A stretch of DNA of 64,000 bases from Novispirillum itersonii subsp. itersonii ATCC 12639 (GTDB taxonomy: Bacteria; Pseudomonadota; Alphaproteobacteria; Rhodospirillales; Rhodospirillaceae). Shown here in pieces: positions 1-8,138 of this stretch (its first letter is position 1; the number at the start of each line of letters is the position of its first letter). Position numbers and translations under genes: made by a program. Where the stretch lies: NCBI RefSeq assembly GCF_000381985.1, contig NZ_KB907338.1:465392-529391 (forward strand). The letters are read 5' to 3'. The notes under the pieces are model-generated. The model worked only from the letters and a program-made list of their open reading frames with translations. It ran no database searches and was not told the DNA's origin.

Positions 1-308
<308 letters not shown>

Positions 309-468
309 TGGCCGGTGTTTCTGCAAAGCGATAAATGCCCCTGTTTATGCCGCAGATGCATGCTTCGGCCTTTCGGTGCAGTGCGAAGAACTGTACACTG
401 CGGGTGGGAAGACGGTTGAATGCCTGCAGTCTGATACGCACGGTATTCCAAGGGGATAGGAACAGGGA

Positions 469-3400
469 ATGGCTCAGGAAAAGCGGTTCCGGCTGCGCTT
501 TCAGGTCAGCGTGACCACGGCGATTCTGGCGGTGATTGCGCTGGTGACGGTGGCCGCGATCGGGAATGTCTATTATTCCAGTACCTTAGCGGCGCGGGAT
601 GCGGCCTCTGGCCTGTTTGCCGAGGTTTCGGCCCGGGTGGTGGCGCGGGTGGACCGCGAGATGGGCGAAACCCTGACCCTGTCCGGCTGGGGGGCGCGGA
701 CCCCGGCGCTGAATGCTCCGGTGCAGGCCGACGGCCCGGCCAACCCGGCGGTGCCGCTGCTGGCGGAGCTGCTGGCAACTGACCCGGCCCTGTATTCGCT
801 GTACGTGGGGCGGCAGAACGGCGACTTTTTACAGGTGATCGCCACCCGCAATGACCGGGGGGTGCTGGATGCCCACAAGGCCCCGTCCGGCACGGCGCTG
901 ATCGTGCGCACCATCACCGGGCAGGGGGCTGACCGCACCCAGCGCTGGGCGTTTCTGGATGCCGGGGGCGCGGTGCTGGCCCGTCAGGAAGACGCCGCCC
1001 CGGCCTATGACCCGCGTGAGCGCGACTGGTATAAACCGGCGCTGGCGGCGGGCCATCCGGTGCTGAGCGCGCCGTATCTGTTCAACTCGTTGCAGAAACC
1101 GGGCATCTCGGCCTCGGCCCGGCTGACCGGCGGGGACGGGGTGATGGGGGTGGATATTACCCTGTCCGGGATGGCTGAGTTTGTTTCGACGCTGAAGATC
1201 TCTGACCGTGGTGGCGTGGTGGTCACCGATGACCGCGGGCAGGTGCTGGCGGCAGGCAACGGCCTGCTGGGCGCGCTGGCCCCGCTGGGGCAGGCCGCCG
1301 CCGCCCCCGCGCCGCTGGGGGCCGTGCTGGCCGGGATGCTGGGCAGCGCCGGGCGGGAGGACACCCGCCACCTGACCGTCGACGGAACCGAGATGATGGC
1401 CCGCCTGAGTGACTGGACCGCCCCCGGCGGCCAGCGGCTGACCATATGCCGTGATTGCCCCGTTCGAAGATTTTACCGGCCACATCCGCCAGATGCAGCA
1501 TCGCACGCTGCTGCTGATCGGGCTGGTGATGCTGATTATTTTGCCGCTGGCGGTGATTGCGTCGGGGCGTCTGGCAAAGACCGTGCGGGCGCTGGCGGAA
1601 GAAGCGCAGCGGGTGCAGGGCTTTGACTTTTCCGGCAGCAGCCCGAAAGATTCGATGATCGTCGAATTCGACGCGCTGGCCGGGGCGTTTGAGTCGATGA
1701 AAGGGTCGCTGGCCCACAAGGCGCAGGCGCTGGAAGTGGCCCAGACCAAGCTGGAGAAACTGGTCGGGCTGGGCATTGCCCTGTCGGCGGAAAAAGACAG
1801 CAACACCCTGATGGAAAAGATCCTGATGGGGGCGAAGGATCTGACCAACGCCGACGGCGGCACCCTGTATATCCGTACCGAAGACGAGACGCTGCGCTTC
1901 CAGATCCTGCGCAACGACACCCTGAAGGTGGCGGTCGGCGGGGCCTCGGGCGAGCTGCCGCAGATTCCGGCCGTGCCGCTGCGCGATGCCGCCGGGCAGC
2001 CCAACACCAAAAACGTCGTCAGCTACTGCGTGAACACCGAAAAGACCGTCAACATCGCTGACGCCTATGATTCCGCGCAGTTTGACTTCTCCGGCACCAA
2101 GGTGTTTGACGAACGCAACGGCTACCGCTCGCAGTCGTTCCTGACCGTGCCGCTGAAGCCACGGGGCGGTGACATCATCGGGGCGTTGCAGCTGATCAAC
2201 GCCCGGGTGCCCGGCAGCGGCGAGATCATCCCCTTCGATCCGGGGATTCAGAGCTTTGTCGAAGCGCTGGCGGCGCAGGCGGCCACCGCCCTGTATAACC
2301 GCCAGCTGCTGGATGCGCAGGAAGAGCTGATGGACTCGATGATCAAGATCATCGCCGGGGCCATCGACGCCAAATCGCCCTATACCGGCGGCCACTGCGA
2401 GCGGGTGCCCGAGCTGGCGCTGATGCTGGCCGAAGAGGCCGGAAAGGTCGAGACCGGCCCGCTGGCCGACTTCGGGTTCAGGACCGACGAGGAATGGCGC
2501 GAATTCAAGATCGGGGCGTGGCTGCATGACTGCGGCAAGGTGGTGACGCCGGAATACGTGGTCGATAAGGCCACCAAGCTGGAAACCATCTACAACCGCA
2601 TTCACGAGGTGCGCACCCGCTTTGAAGTGCTGCTGCGCGACGCGATGATTGACTATCTGCGCGGCCTGATCGCCGGGCAGGAAGACGAAGCCACCCTGCG
2701 CGCCCGGCTGGAGGAACGGCAGGCCCGGCTGCGCGAGGACTTCGCCTTTATCGCCGACTGCAACGTCGGCGGCGAATTCATGGCCCCGGAAAAGGTCGAG
2801 CGCCTGAAGCAGATCGGCCAGCAGGAATGGACCCGCACGCTGGATGACCGCCTTGGCCTGTCGCATGAAGAGCTGAAGCGCTTCCCCGCCGACGCCCCGG
2901 CGCTGCCGGTGCAGGAAAAGCTGCTGGATGACAAGCCGTGGCACATCATTCCCCGCCCGCCCGGCGGGCTGGACCGCTACGAAGGGCTTGGCTTTCAGGT
3001 CAGGATTCCCGAGGCGCTGTATAACTTCGGCGAGGTTTACAACCTGTCGGTCAGCCGGGGCACGCTGTCGGAGGAAGAGCGCTTTAAGATCAACGAACAC
3101 ATCATGCAGACCATCGCCATGCTGGAAGGTCTGCCGTTCCCCAAACATCTGAAGCGCGTGCCGGAATACGCCGGGACCCACCACGAAACGATGATCGGCA
3201 CCGGGTATCCGCGCCGTCTGGATGCCGGGGCGCTGTCGGTGCCGGCGCGCATTATGGCCATCGCCGATATCTTCGAGGCGCTGACCGCATCGGACCGGCC
3301 CTATAAAAAGGCCAAGAGCCTGTCGGAATCGGTGAAGATCCTGTCGTTCTTCAAGAAGGACAAACACATCGACGGCGATCTGTTCGACCTGTTCCTGACC

Positions 3401-3520
3401 TCCGGCGTTTACCGCCGGTATGCCGAACGCTTCCTGCTGCCGGAACAGATGGACGAGGTGGACATCAGCCGCTACGTCACCGCCCCGGAGGCGAAGGCCG
3501 AAGCGGCTGTGGCCGGATAA
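469..3520 (+). CDS. Membrane sensor with Cache, HAMP, GAF and HD-GYP domains (one-base frameshift near 1444)
   Basis: The gene reads in one frame from the ATG at 469 to about 1443 and in the next frame from about 1445 to the stop at 3520. Removing a single base near 1444 restores a continuous protein of about 1016 residues through LTYAVIAPFEDF. The N-terminal part has a membrane segment (residues 16-36) and a periplasmic dCache-like sensor. The second part has another membrane segment, HAMP, a GAF domain and an HD-GYP-type phosphodiesterase with WLHDCGK and a variant GTGYP motif (HHETMIGTGYP). HD-GYP enzymes hydrolyse cyclic di-GMP, so this is probably an environmental sensor that lowers the messenger. 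The extra base may be a sequencing error or a real inactivation; both halves look under selection. Confidence 0.85.
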
Positions 3521-3636
3521 GGGGCAGGGGTGAAACGATAATGTCCGGTCTTCTTCAGGCACCGTCGGCGGTGCGGCGGCTTTGGTGTGCGGGGGCTGGC
3601 AGAGGTGCGGCCTTGATCGGGGTCCATGTTATCTGA

Positions 3637-3678
3637 ACAGAGCGCTTCCCCGATGAAATGATCGGGGAAGCGCTCTGT
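3637..3678. terminator. Perfect 18-bp inverted repeat, probable bidirectional terminator
   Basis: An 18-base arm (3637-3654) pairs perfectly with 3661-3678 around a 6-base loop (GAAATG). It lies between two genes that converge (ends at 3520 and 3761). No long T run follows on either strand, so termination is inferred from position and stem strength. Confidence 0.6.
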
Positions 3679-3760
3679 CGCCCAGTAAAGAGCAATCTAT
3701 GGGTCTTGCCCTTTGATAAAGAAGGGAAAGTATCCCTTGCACTGTTCTGGATGGGGAGGG

Positions 3761-4519
3761 TTAGAATTTAATATTAATTTTCAAGTTATACTCGACAAAT
3801 TTCTCCATTATTTTGGAGTAGTCAGTCTTAAGGCTGATTATTTTCGGAATCTTCAGTCCGGCGACAATGGATAGGTTGGACTTGGTTTCTTTCGAGATAT
3901 TGACCTGAACGGTCTTGCTTTTGAGGCTGTTGCCGGAAAGCTTGCGTGCCTCCAGAAGGCCAACCATGATCGGGTCATTCAGCATTTTTGTGCGACGCAG
4001 CAGCCCTTCTGCGGCGGCAAGGTCAGCCGGGCCGCCGTCGAAGGAATCATTGAGGGTCAGGTTGGAGCGGACCTTCTCAAAGCTGTCGGCGTTGATGCTC
4101 AGGTTTCCTGAGATACCAAGACGTTTCCCTTCTGCCGTGAAGCTCATTTTTCCATTCTGAGTTGACAGATCGATCTGCTCGATGTCAACCGACCGCGCCC
4201 CTAATGCCTGACAGAAGACCGAGAACAGCATGTATTTTCGCAGTGGAAACTGTTCCGGCGCGTCGTCGGGGGTTTCGTAACTGTCAAGGTCATAGGGGTT
4301 CTGCACGACGACTGTGCCGGGGCGAAGCAGGTTTGCATCCCGGATATTCTGGATTGCCGCAGGGAGTGAGCCTTCGGGCAGAACCGGGAAGGGGATAACG
4401 CATGTTTCCCGGTCGTACAGGGTGTGGGATTCCCCGGCGATTTCACATTTCTCGATATCGTGACTGTCGAGGATCATGATGACCCGGCGGGCTGACGGGT
4501 CCTGAGGCATGAGATCCAT
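3761..4519 (-). CDS. Uncharacterised protein, last gene of the GTPase operon
   Basis: A 252-residue protein of unknown family, with no signal peptide or membrane segment. The N-terminal half is GC-rich and rich in beta-type hydrophobic patches (RRVIMILDS, GTVVVQNPYD). The C-terminal 60 residues are AT-rich and Lys/Ile-rich (LKIPKIISLKTDY), ending in NLKINIKF. A stretch around residues 115-160 reads like repeated strand-turn-strand (GKMSFTAEGKRLGISGNLSI). It starts 15 bases after the preceding 153-residue gene and is the last of six closely packed minus-strand genes, so it probably acts with the membrane GTPase. The mixed base composition suggests acquisition by transfer. No function is proposed. 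Confidence 0.75.
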   Translation of the reverse strand: MDLMPQDPSARRVIMILDSHDIEKCEIAGESHTLYDRETCVIPFPVLPEGSLPAAIQNIRDANLLRPGTVVVQNPYDLDSYETPDDAPEQFPLRKYMLFSVFCQALGARSVDIEQIDLSTQNGKMSFTAEGKRLGISGNLSINADSFEKVRSNLTLNDSFDGGPADLAAAEGLLRRTKMLNDPIMVGLLEARKLSGNSLKSKTVQVNISKETKSNLSIVAGLKIPKIISLKTDYSKIMEKFVEYNLKINIKF

Positions 4520-4534
4520 GATACATATCCTGGT

Positions 4535-4996
4535 TTAAGGTCTTTTGGTGAGGAGGCTTGAGAGCTGTTTGAATATAGTAATGATAATTAAAAATATTGA
4601 CTGGAAAATGCTATTATTTTCCATCTCTATTTTTGAGATGATATGGTCAACATCAATGGCTGATTCGCGGTCTATTTTTTCGAGGAATGATTTTATTCTC
4701 TCTGGTATGTTGATGTTTTTTGTTGTTGCCGTGTTAATGAGGGCAATAATAGGGGCTTTTCTTTCTAATCCATCGTTGTTCTTTGTTGGGATTTCCAGAA
4801 GAATAAGGTGTGACTTCTTAAATATTAAGAAGCCATCATTATTGTATATCTGCCTTCCGTTAATGGAGACTGAGTTTATCTCCTGAGAAGCATTCGATCT
4901 TATGTCTTCGTTTTTGGATAGCACTCCGTCAATGTCATAGATGTCATCGTCGTTGTTGCTTAAATCCTGAGCCTTAAAAATTGTCTGAAAGTACAT
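4535..4996 (-). CDS. AT-rich uncharacterised protein with C-terminal hydrophobic helix
   Basis: A 153-residue protein far more AT-rich than the host average (many AAT, ATA and ATT codons). It opens with an acidic, Asn/Asp-rich segment (SNNDDDIYDIDG) and ends with a strongly hydrophobic stretch at about residues 128-147 (SIFQSIFLIIITIF) followed by Lys and Arg. The tail could be a C-terminal membrane anchor or amphipathic helix. It begins one base after the GTPase stop codon, so the two are almost certainly co-translated. Its family is not recognised. Being beside a membrane-anchored GTPase suggests a membrane-bound partner, but this is inference from position only. Confidence 0.7.
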   Translation of the reverse strand: MYFQTIFKAQDLSNNDDDIYDIDGVLSKNEDIRSNASQEINSVSINGRQIYNNDGFLIFKKSHLILLEIPTKNNDGLERKAPIIALINTATTKNINIPERIKSFLEKIDRESAIDVDHIISKIEMENNSIFQSIFLIIITIFKQLSSLLTKRP

Positions 4997-4997
4997 T

Positions 4998-5669
4998 TCA
5001 GCTCTCCTCAGAGAACATGTCGATCGTCAGGTCCCGGCAGTCATTGACTGATTTCAGGCTTCCTGAGTAAACGGAAAGAGTGTTGGCAGCATTGAGGAAA
5101 GAGGAAACTTTATTGATGTTAGGATTTTTACGCAGTGTGTCGTAAAAATCACCCCGGTTAGAGGGTTTGATGCCAGCATACGATGAGAGAAGATCGCAGT
5201 GCGTATTGAGAAGAAATATCTTTTTCTCATGACCGCTTTGCTTTGCTTCGAGAATCCAGTCTCTTATGTGGGCGGCATCATTCTCAATGCGGGCGATATA
5301 TTTTCTATCATTGGATTCGGTAACTTTATGGGCATCAATGATATAAATAACAATATCGGATTCCATGAATACCCGTTTCCAGTCCCGGTACGCTTCCTTG
5401 CTGCCGGGAAGGTCTTCAATATCCTGTATCTCGATCTTCAGGTCCGCCATTTTGACGGAAGATTTGATCTTTTTTGAGCGTGTCGTCTGTTCGTAATCCT
5501 CAGGGATTTCTCCTGAGGTTAAAAACGTGGCGAGGGTGGTTTTCCCCGTGCCCTGAGCCCCCAGAATGGCAAGCTTTTTCCCGGCCACAGATTTAAAGTT
5601 CAGAACGTAAGCGGCAACGCCGAGTGCGGCGATTGCGGCGATTGCGCCGAGTATTATGGGAAGACCCAT
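4998..5669 (-). CDS. Membrane-anchored small GTPase-like protein
   Basis: A 223-residue protein with an N-terminal membrane anchor (residues 4-24, Ala/Ile-rich) directly followed by a P-loop NTPase core. G37-AQGTG-K43-T44 is the Walker A/G1 motif, D86-LPG89 fits G3 (DxxG), and N155-THC-D159 fits a G4-like NxxD. An IYIIDAHK strand follows the G3 region as in Ras-like and SRP-receptor-beta-like GTPases. The order anchor-then-GTPase resembles SR-beta, but the operon context is accessory, not secretory. Its job may be to switch the partners encoded by the two downstream genes at the inner membrane. The GTPase class is confident; the biological role is unknown. Confidence 0.8.
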   Translation of the reverse strand: MGLPIILGAIAAIAALGVAAYVLNFKSVAGKKLAILGAQGTGKTTLATFLTSGEIPEDYEQTTRSKKIKSSVKMADLKIEIQDIEDLPGSKEAYRDWKRVFMESDIVIYIIDAHKVTESNDRKYIARIENDAAHIRDWILEAKQSGHEKKIFLLNTHCDLLSSYAGIKPSNRGDFYDTLRKNPNINKVSSFLNAANTLSVYSGSLKSVNDCRDLTIDMFSEES

Positions 5670-5707
5670 GATCCTGAAATCCTTGAGTTTTGTTAAATCA
5701 TCAGCTG

Positions 5708-5878
5708 CTAAAACATCAGCGGCCAGACCTGAGTACTGCCGCAGCGGGGGCAGCGGGTGTCGGACGGCGGCGGCAGGTGTGACAGGCCCAGCAGCCGCAG
5801 CAGCAGCGGCGTCGGGTTGAAGGCGGTGCCGCAGTCACGGCAGACCCAGTTTTTTCCGTCTTTGCGGGGCATTACCAT
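5708..5878 (-). CDS. Small zinc-ribbon protein (56 aa)
   Basis: A 56-residue ORF starting MVMPRKDG at 5878, whose ATG overlaps the stop of the WYL regulator gene (TAATG), a typical sign of translational coupling. It has two knuckles, CRDC (residues 13-16) and CPRC (43-46), which together make a four-Cys zinc ribbon separated by a Pro/Leu-rich linker. Such short ribbons act as nucleic-acid or protein adaptors. It sits between the WYL regulator and the GTPase gene (38-base gap). No family name can be given beyond zinc ribbon. Confidence 0.75.
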   Translation of the reverse strand: MVMPRKDGKNWVCRDCGTAFNPTPLLLRLLGLSHLPPPSDTRCPRCGSTQVWPLMF

Positions 5879-6927
5879 TATGCGGTTTCCTCCTGCCGGG
5901 GGGCGGGGGCGGGGGCGGGGGCGGGGATGCTCTGCGGAGTCTCCTCCAGCCGGGCCCGGCCGCTGAAGCTGTTCACCCACGCCTGAAGCTCTTCCTCGCT
6001 GGTGGTGGTGACGTGCAGGGTCAGGCTGCCATCCGCATGCGGGGTGATGGTCTGGTCGTCGCTCCAGATCCGGTCGCGCACGTAATCCGCGGCGGCGGCG
6101 GCAATCCAGACCGACCGGCGGCGCGGCTCGTGCCACTTCAGCCCGAAGTGCCGGGCTGATCCGTCCGGCTCCGGCGCCGGTGGCCCGTATTCGCCGGTCA
6201 GGCTCACCGACCGGATCCGGTGGACTGACAGCGTTGTGCCGCATTCCGGCAGCAGCATGCCGTCGGCCAGCAGATCTGCCAGAAGATACAGGGTGCCTGA
6301 CTGCGCCACGATCCGGCGCGGCACCAGCCGGTGCGGGCGCGGGGTTTCCCGCCCGGCGGCCAGATAGTCGATCAGGCAGACTTTTCTCTCCCGGATGGCG
6401 TCTCGCAGAGCCCGCAGGGTGGCACTGTGCGGGGCATAGTCGATGTAGCCCTTGCTGCGGAAGGTCGTTGCCCCGGGGCCGGTGGTCTGCGGGGTGCCGG
6501 AATACCCGGGGCCGCCTTCCCCCAGTGCCATCGCCAGACGCGGTATCGCCCGGCGGGCCCGCTCCGCCAGACTGGCGGGCAGGTGCGGGGCCATCAGCTC
6601 GACCCAGTGCGCGAACAGGTCCACCTCTTCCGCCAGCCCATGCAGCGGGTGTGACGGCCGCTGTGACGCCCGCTGGGGCGGGGGGTGCAGGCTGTGGCGT
6701 TCAGCCCGTTCGCTTCTGTCGGTGATCAGCCTGTCGCTGCCGAGTTCCTGCTCCAGCGTCTGAAGGTTGCGGCGCACGGTCTCCACGGTGCAGCCAAGCT
6801 GTTCCGCCAGCTCGGCCTTGGTCAGGGTGCGGTTGCTGCTCTCAAGCAGTTTCTGCAGCCTGAGGATCCGTGTGGTTGCCGGAAGGTCCGGGGTGGGTCT
6901 TGGCATGTCTGCGGTTGCTTCTGTCAT
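5878..6927 (-). CDS. HTH-WYL domain transcriptional regulator
   Basis: A 349-residue protein. Residues about 20-70 form a DeoR-type winged helix (LTKAELAEQLGCTVETVRRN). A WYL-type domain follows at about 170-235 (CLIDYLAAGRE, PRRIVAQSGTLYLLA) and then a WCX-like C-terminal region. A Pro/Ala repeat tail precedes the stop. WYL proteins sense nucleotides or nucleic acids and often control anti-phage or DNA-damage genes. The start overlaps the stop of the upstream membrane-protein gene (ATGA) and its stop overlaps the zinc-ribbon start, so it lies inside the six-gene operon and probably regulates it. The central linker is unusually Pro/Arg/His-rich. Confidence 0.85.
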   Translation of the reverse strand: MTEATADMPRPTPDLPATTRILRLQKLLESSNRTLTKAELAEQLGCTVETVRRNLQTLEQELGSDRLITDRSERAERHSLHPPPQRASQRPSHPLHGLAEEVDLFAHWVELMAPHLPASLAERARRAIPRLAMALGEGGPGYSGTPQTTGPGATTFRSKGYIDYAPHSATLRALRDAIRERKVCLIDYLAAGRETPRPHRLVPRRIVAQSGTLYLLADLLADGMLLPECGTTLSVHRIRSVSLTGEYGPPAPEPDGSARHFGLKWHEPRRRSVWIAAAAADYVRDRIWSDDQTITPHADGSLTLHVTTTSEEELQAWVNSFSGRARLEETPQSIPAPAPAPAPRQEETA

Positions 6928-7169
6928 GACGATTCAGCCGCAGGATCATCGCGAATGAAAAGAACAAACACAATTAAAATGAGTATGATGGCCCCGGCGG
7001 CAACGGCAGGGGAAAAGGTATAGAGCCAGTATACGGCAGCACACAGCGCCAGAATCGCCCCGGCAATCAGCATGCGGATGATCTGTGCCATCCACAGGGC
7101 GGCGGCGATGACCGTGGCGAACGAGACGGCAAGCGAGAGTATGATGACCTTCATGGTGTCCTCGGGCAT
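6924..7169 (-). CDS. Small membrane protein, first gene of the WYL/GTPase operon
   Basis: An 81-residue protein made almost entirely of three hydrophobic helices (ILSLAVSFATVIAAALWMA, MLIAGAILALCAAVYWLY, AVAAGAIILILIVFVLFI). The start MPEDTMKV at 7169 is chosen because GGAGG lies about five bases upstream; a second in-frame ATG at 7154 also has GAGG, so either is possible. The stop overlaps the WYL gene start (ATGA). Its function is unknown; the genetic coupling suggests a membrane component or effector of the same system. Confidence 0.65.
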   Translation of the reverse strand: MPEDTMKVIILSLAVSFATVIAAALWMAQIIRMLIAGAILALCAAVYWLYTFSPAVAAGAIILILIVFVLFIRDDPAAESS

Positions 7170-7347
7170 GGTGTCCTCCGGTAAAGGGGCGGTGCCGGTG
7201 GCCGCTGTGCGGGGATGAGGCCACCATGCCACGGTTGTTCCACAGCCACCGTGGAGGTGCCGGGCCGGTGCAAAAAATCCGTCTGGCGATGAAGAGGCCC
7301 AACCCTGTATGCTGCCTGTCGACAGATGGCATAAGGCAGTTGCGGCG

Positions 7348-8079
7348 ATGGCGCGTTCCCCCCGGTCTTCCTCCCCCGATCCTGCGGACGGGTCCGCGCT
7401 GCCGGAGCGCAGGCGCGGCGAAGGGGCGCGGCTGGTCTATGACATTCTGCGCGACGAGATTCTGGATCTTGCCCTGCAACCGGGCAGCCCGCTGGACGAA
7501 CAGCAGCTGTCAGAACGCTTTGCCATGTCCCGCACCCCGGTGCGGGAGGCACTGGTGCGGCTGGCCTGTGACGGGCTGGTGACCACGCTGCCCAACCGAT
7601 CCACCGTGGTGGCGGTGATTGACTTTTTGCATCTGCACACCTTTTTTGATGCGCTGACGCTGATGTACCGCGTCACCACCCGTCTGGCGGCGGAATATCA
7701 CACCGCTCCTGATCTGGCGGTGATCCGGGCGCGGCAGGCCGATTTCGCCCGTGCGGTGCAGGCCCAGAATGCGCTGGGGATGATTGCCGCCAACCGCGAT
7801 TTTCACATCGCCATCGCCGAGGCCGGGCGCAACCCCTATTACCTCAGCCTGTTCACCCGGGTGCTGGATGAGGGGCGGCGGATTCTGCGGCTGTATTATT
7901 CTTCCTTCGAAGACCGGCTGCCGCCGCAGTATGTCGATGAACATGCCGCCCTGATCGACGCCATCGCCGCCCGCGATGTGCCGCTGGCCGACCGCCTTGC
8001 CGCTGCCCACGCCGACCAGATCGTGCGGCAGATTCAGGCCCTGATCGCCCGGGACCGGCGGCAGGATGTGCCGCTGTAG
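7348..8079 (+). CDS. GntR-family (FadR/FCD) transcriptional regulator
   Basis: An N-terminal winged helix (residues about 25-85, with LSERFAMSRTPVREALVRL) is followed by a helical FCD ligand-binding domain. Acidic and His residues typical of FCD metal sites are present (FHIAIAEAGRNPY, DEHAALIDAI). FCD regulators usually respond to small carboxylic acids and control nearby catabolic genes, but no obvious catabolic partner is adjacent here. The start at 7348 (MARSPRS) is preferred over 7309 because the extra residues are not family-like. The family call is strong; the ligand is unknown. Confidence 0.88.
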   Translation: MARSPRSSSPDPADGSALPERRRGEGARLVYDILRDEILDLALQPGSPLDEQQLSERFAMSRTPVREALVRLACDGLVTTLPNRSTVVAVIDFLHLHTFFDALTLMYRVTTRLAAEYHTAPDLAVIRARQADFARAVQAQNALGMIAANRDFHIAIAEAGRNPYYLSLFTRVLDEGRRILRLYYSSFEDRLPPQYVDEHAALIDAIAARDVPLADRLAAAHADQIVRQIQALIARDRRQDVPL

Positions 8080-8086
8080 GGCCCGT

Positions 8087-8138
8087 GCCCAGTCTGACCG
8101 CCCAGTCTTACCGGCCAGTCTGACCGGCCTGTCTTATC
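8087..8138. repeat. Four tandem 13-bp units
   Basis: Four consecutive 13-base units of the form GSCCAGTCTKACC occur at 8087, 8100, 8113 and 8126, the last one degenerate. They fill the short gap between the convergent GntR and patatin genes and overlap the last codons of the latter. Role unknown. Confidence 0.8.
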
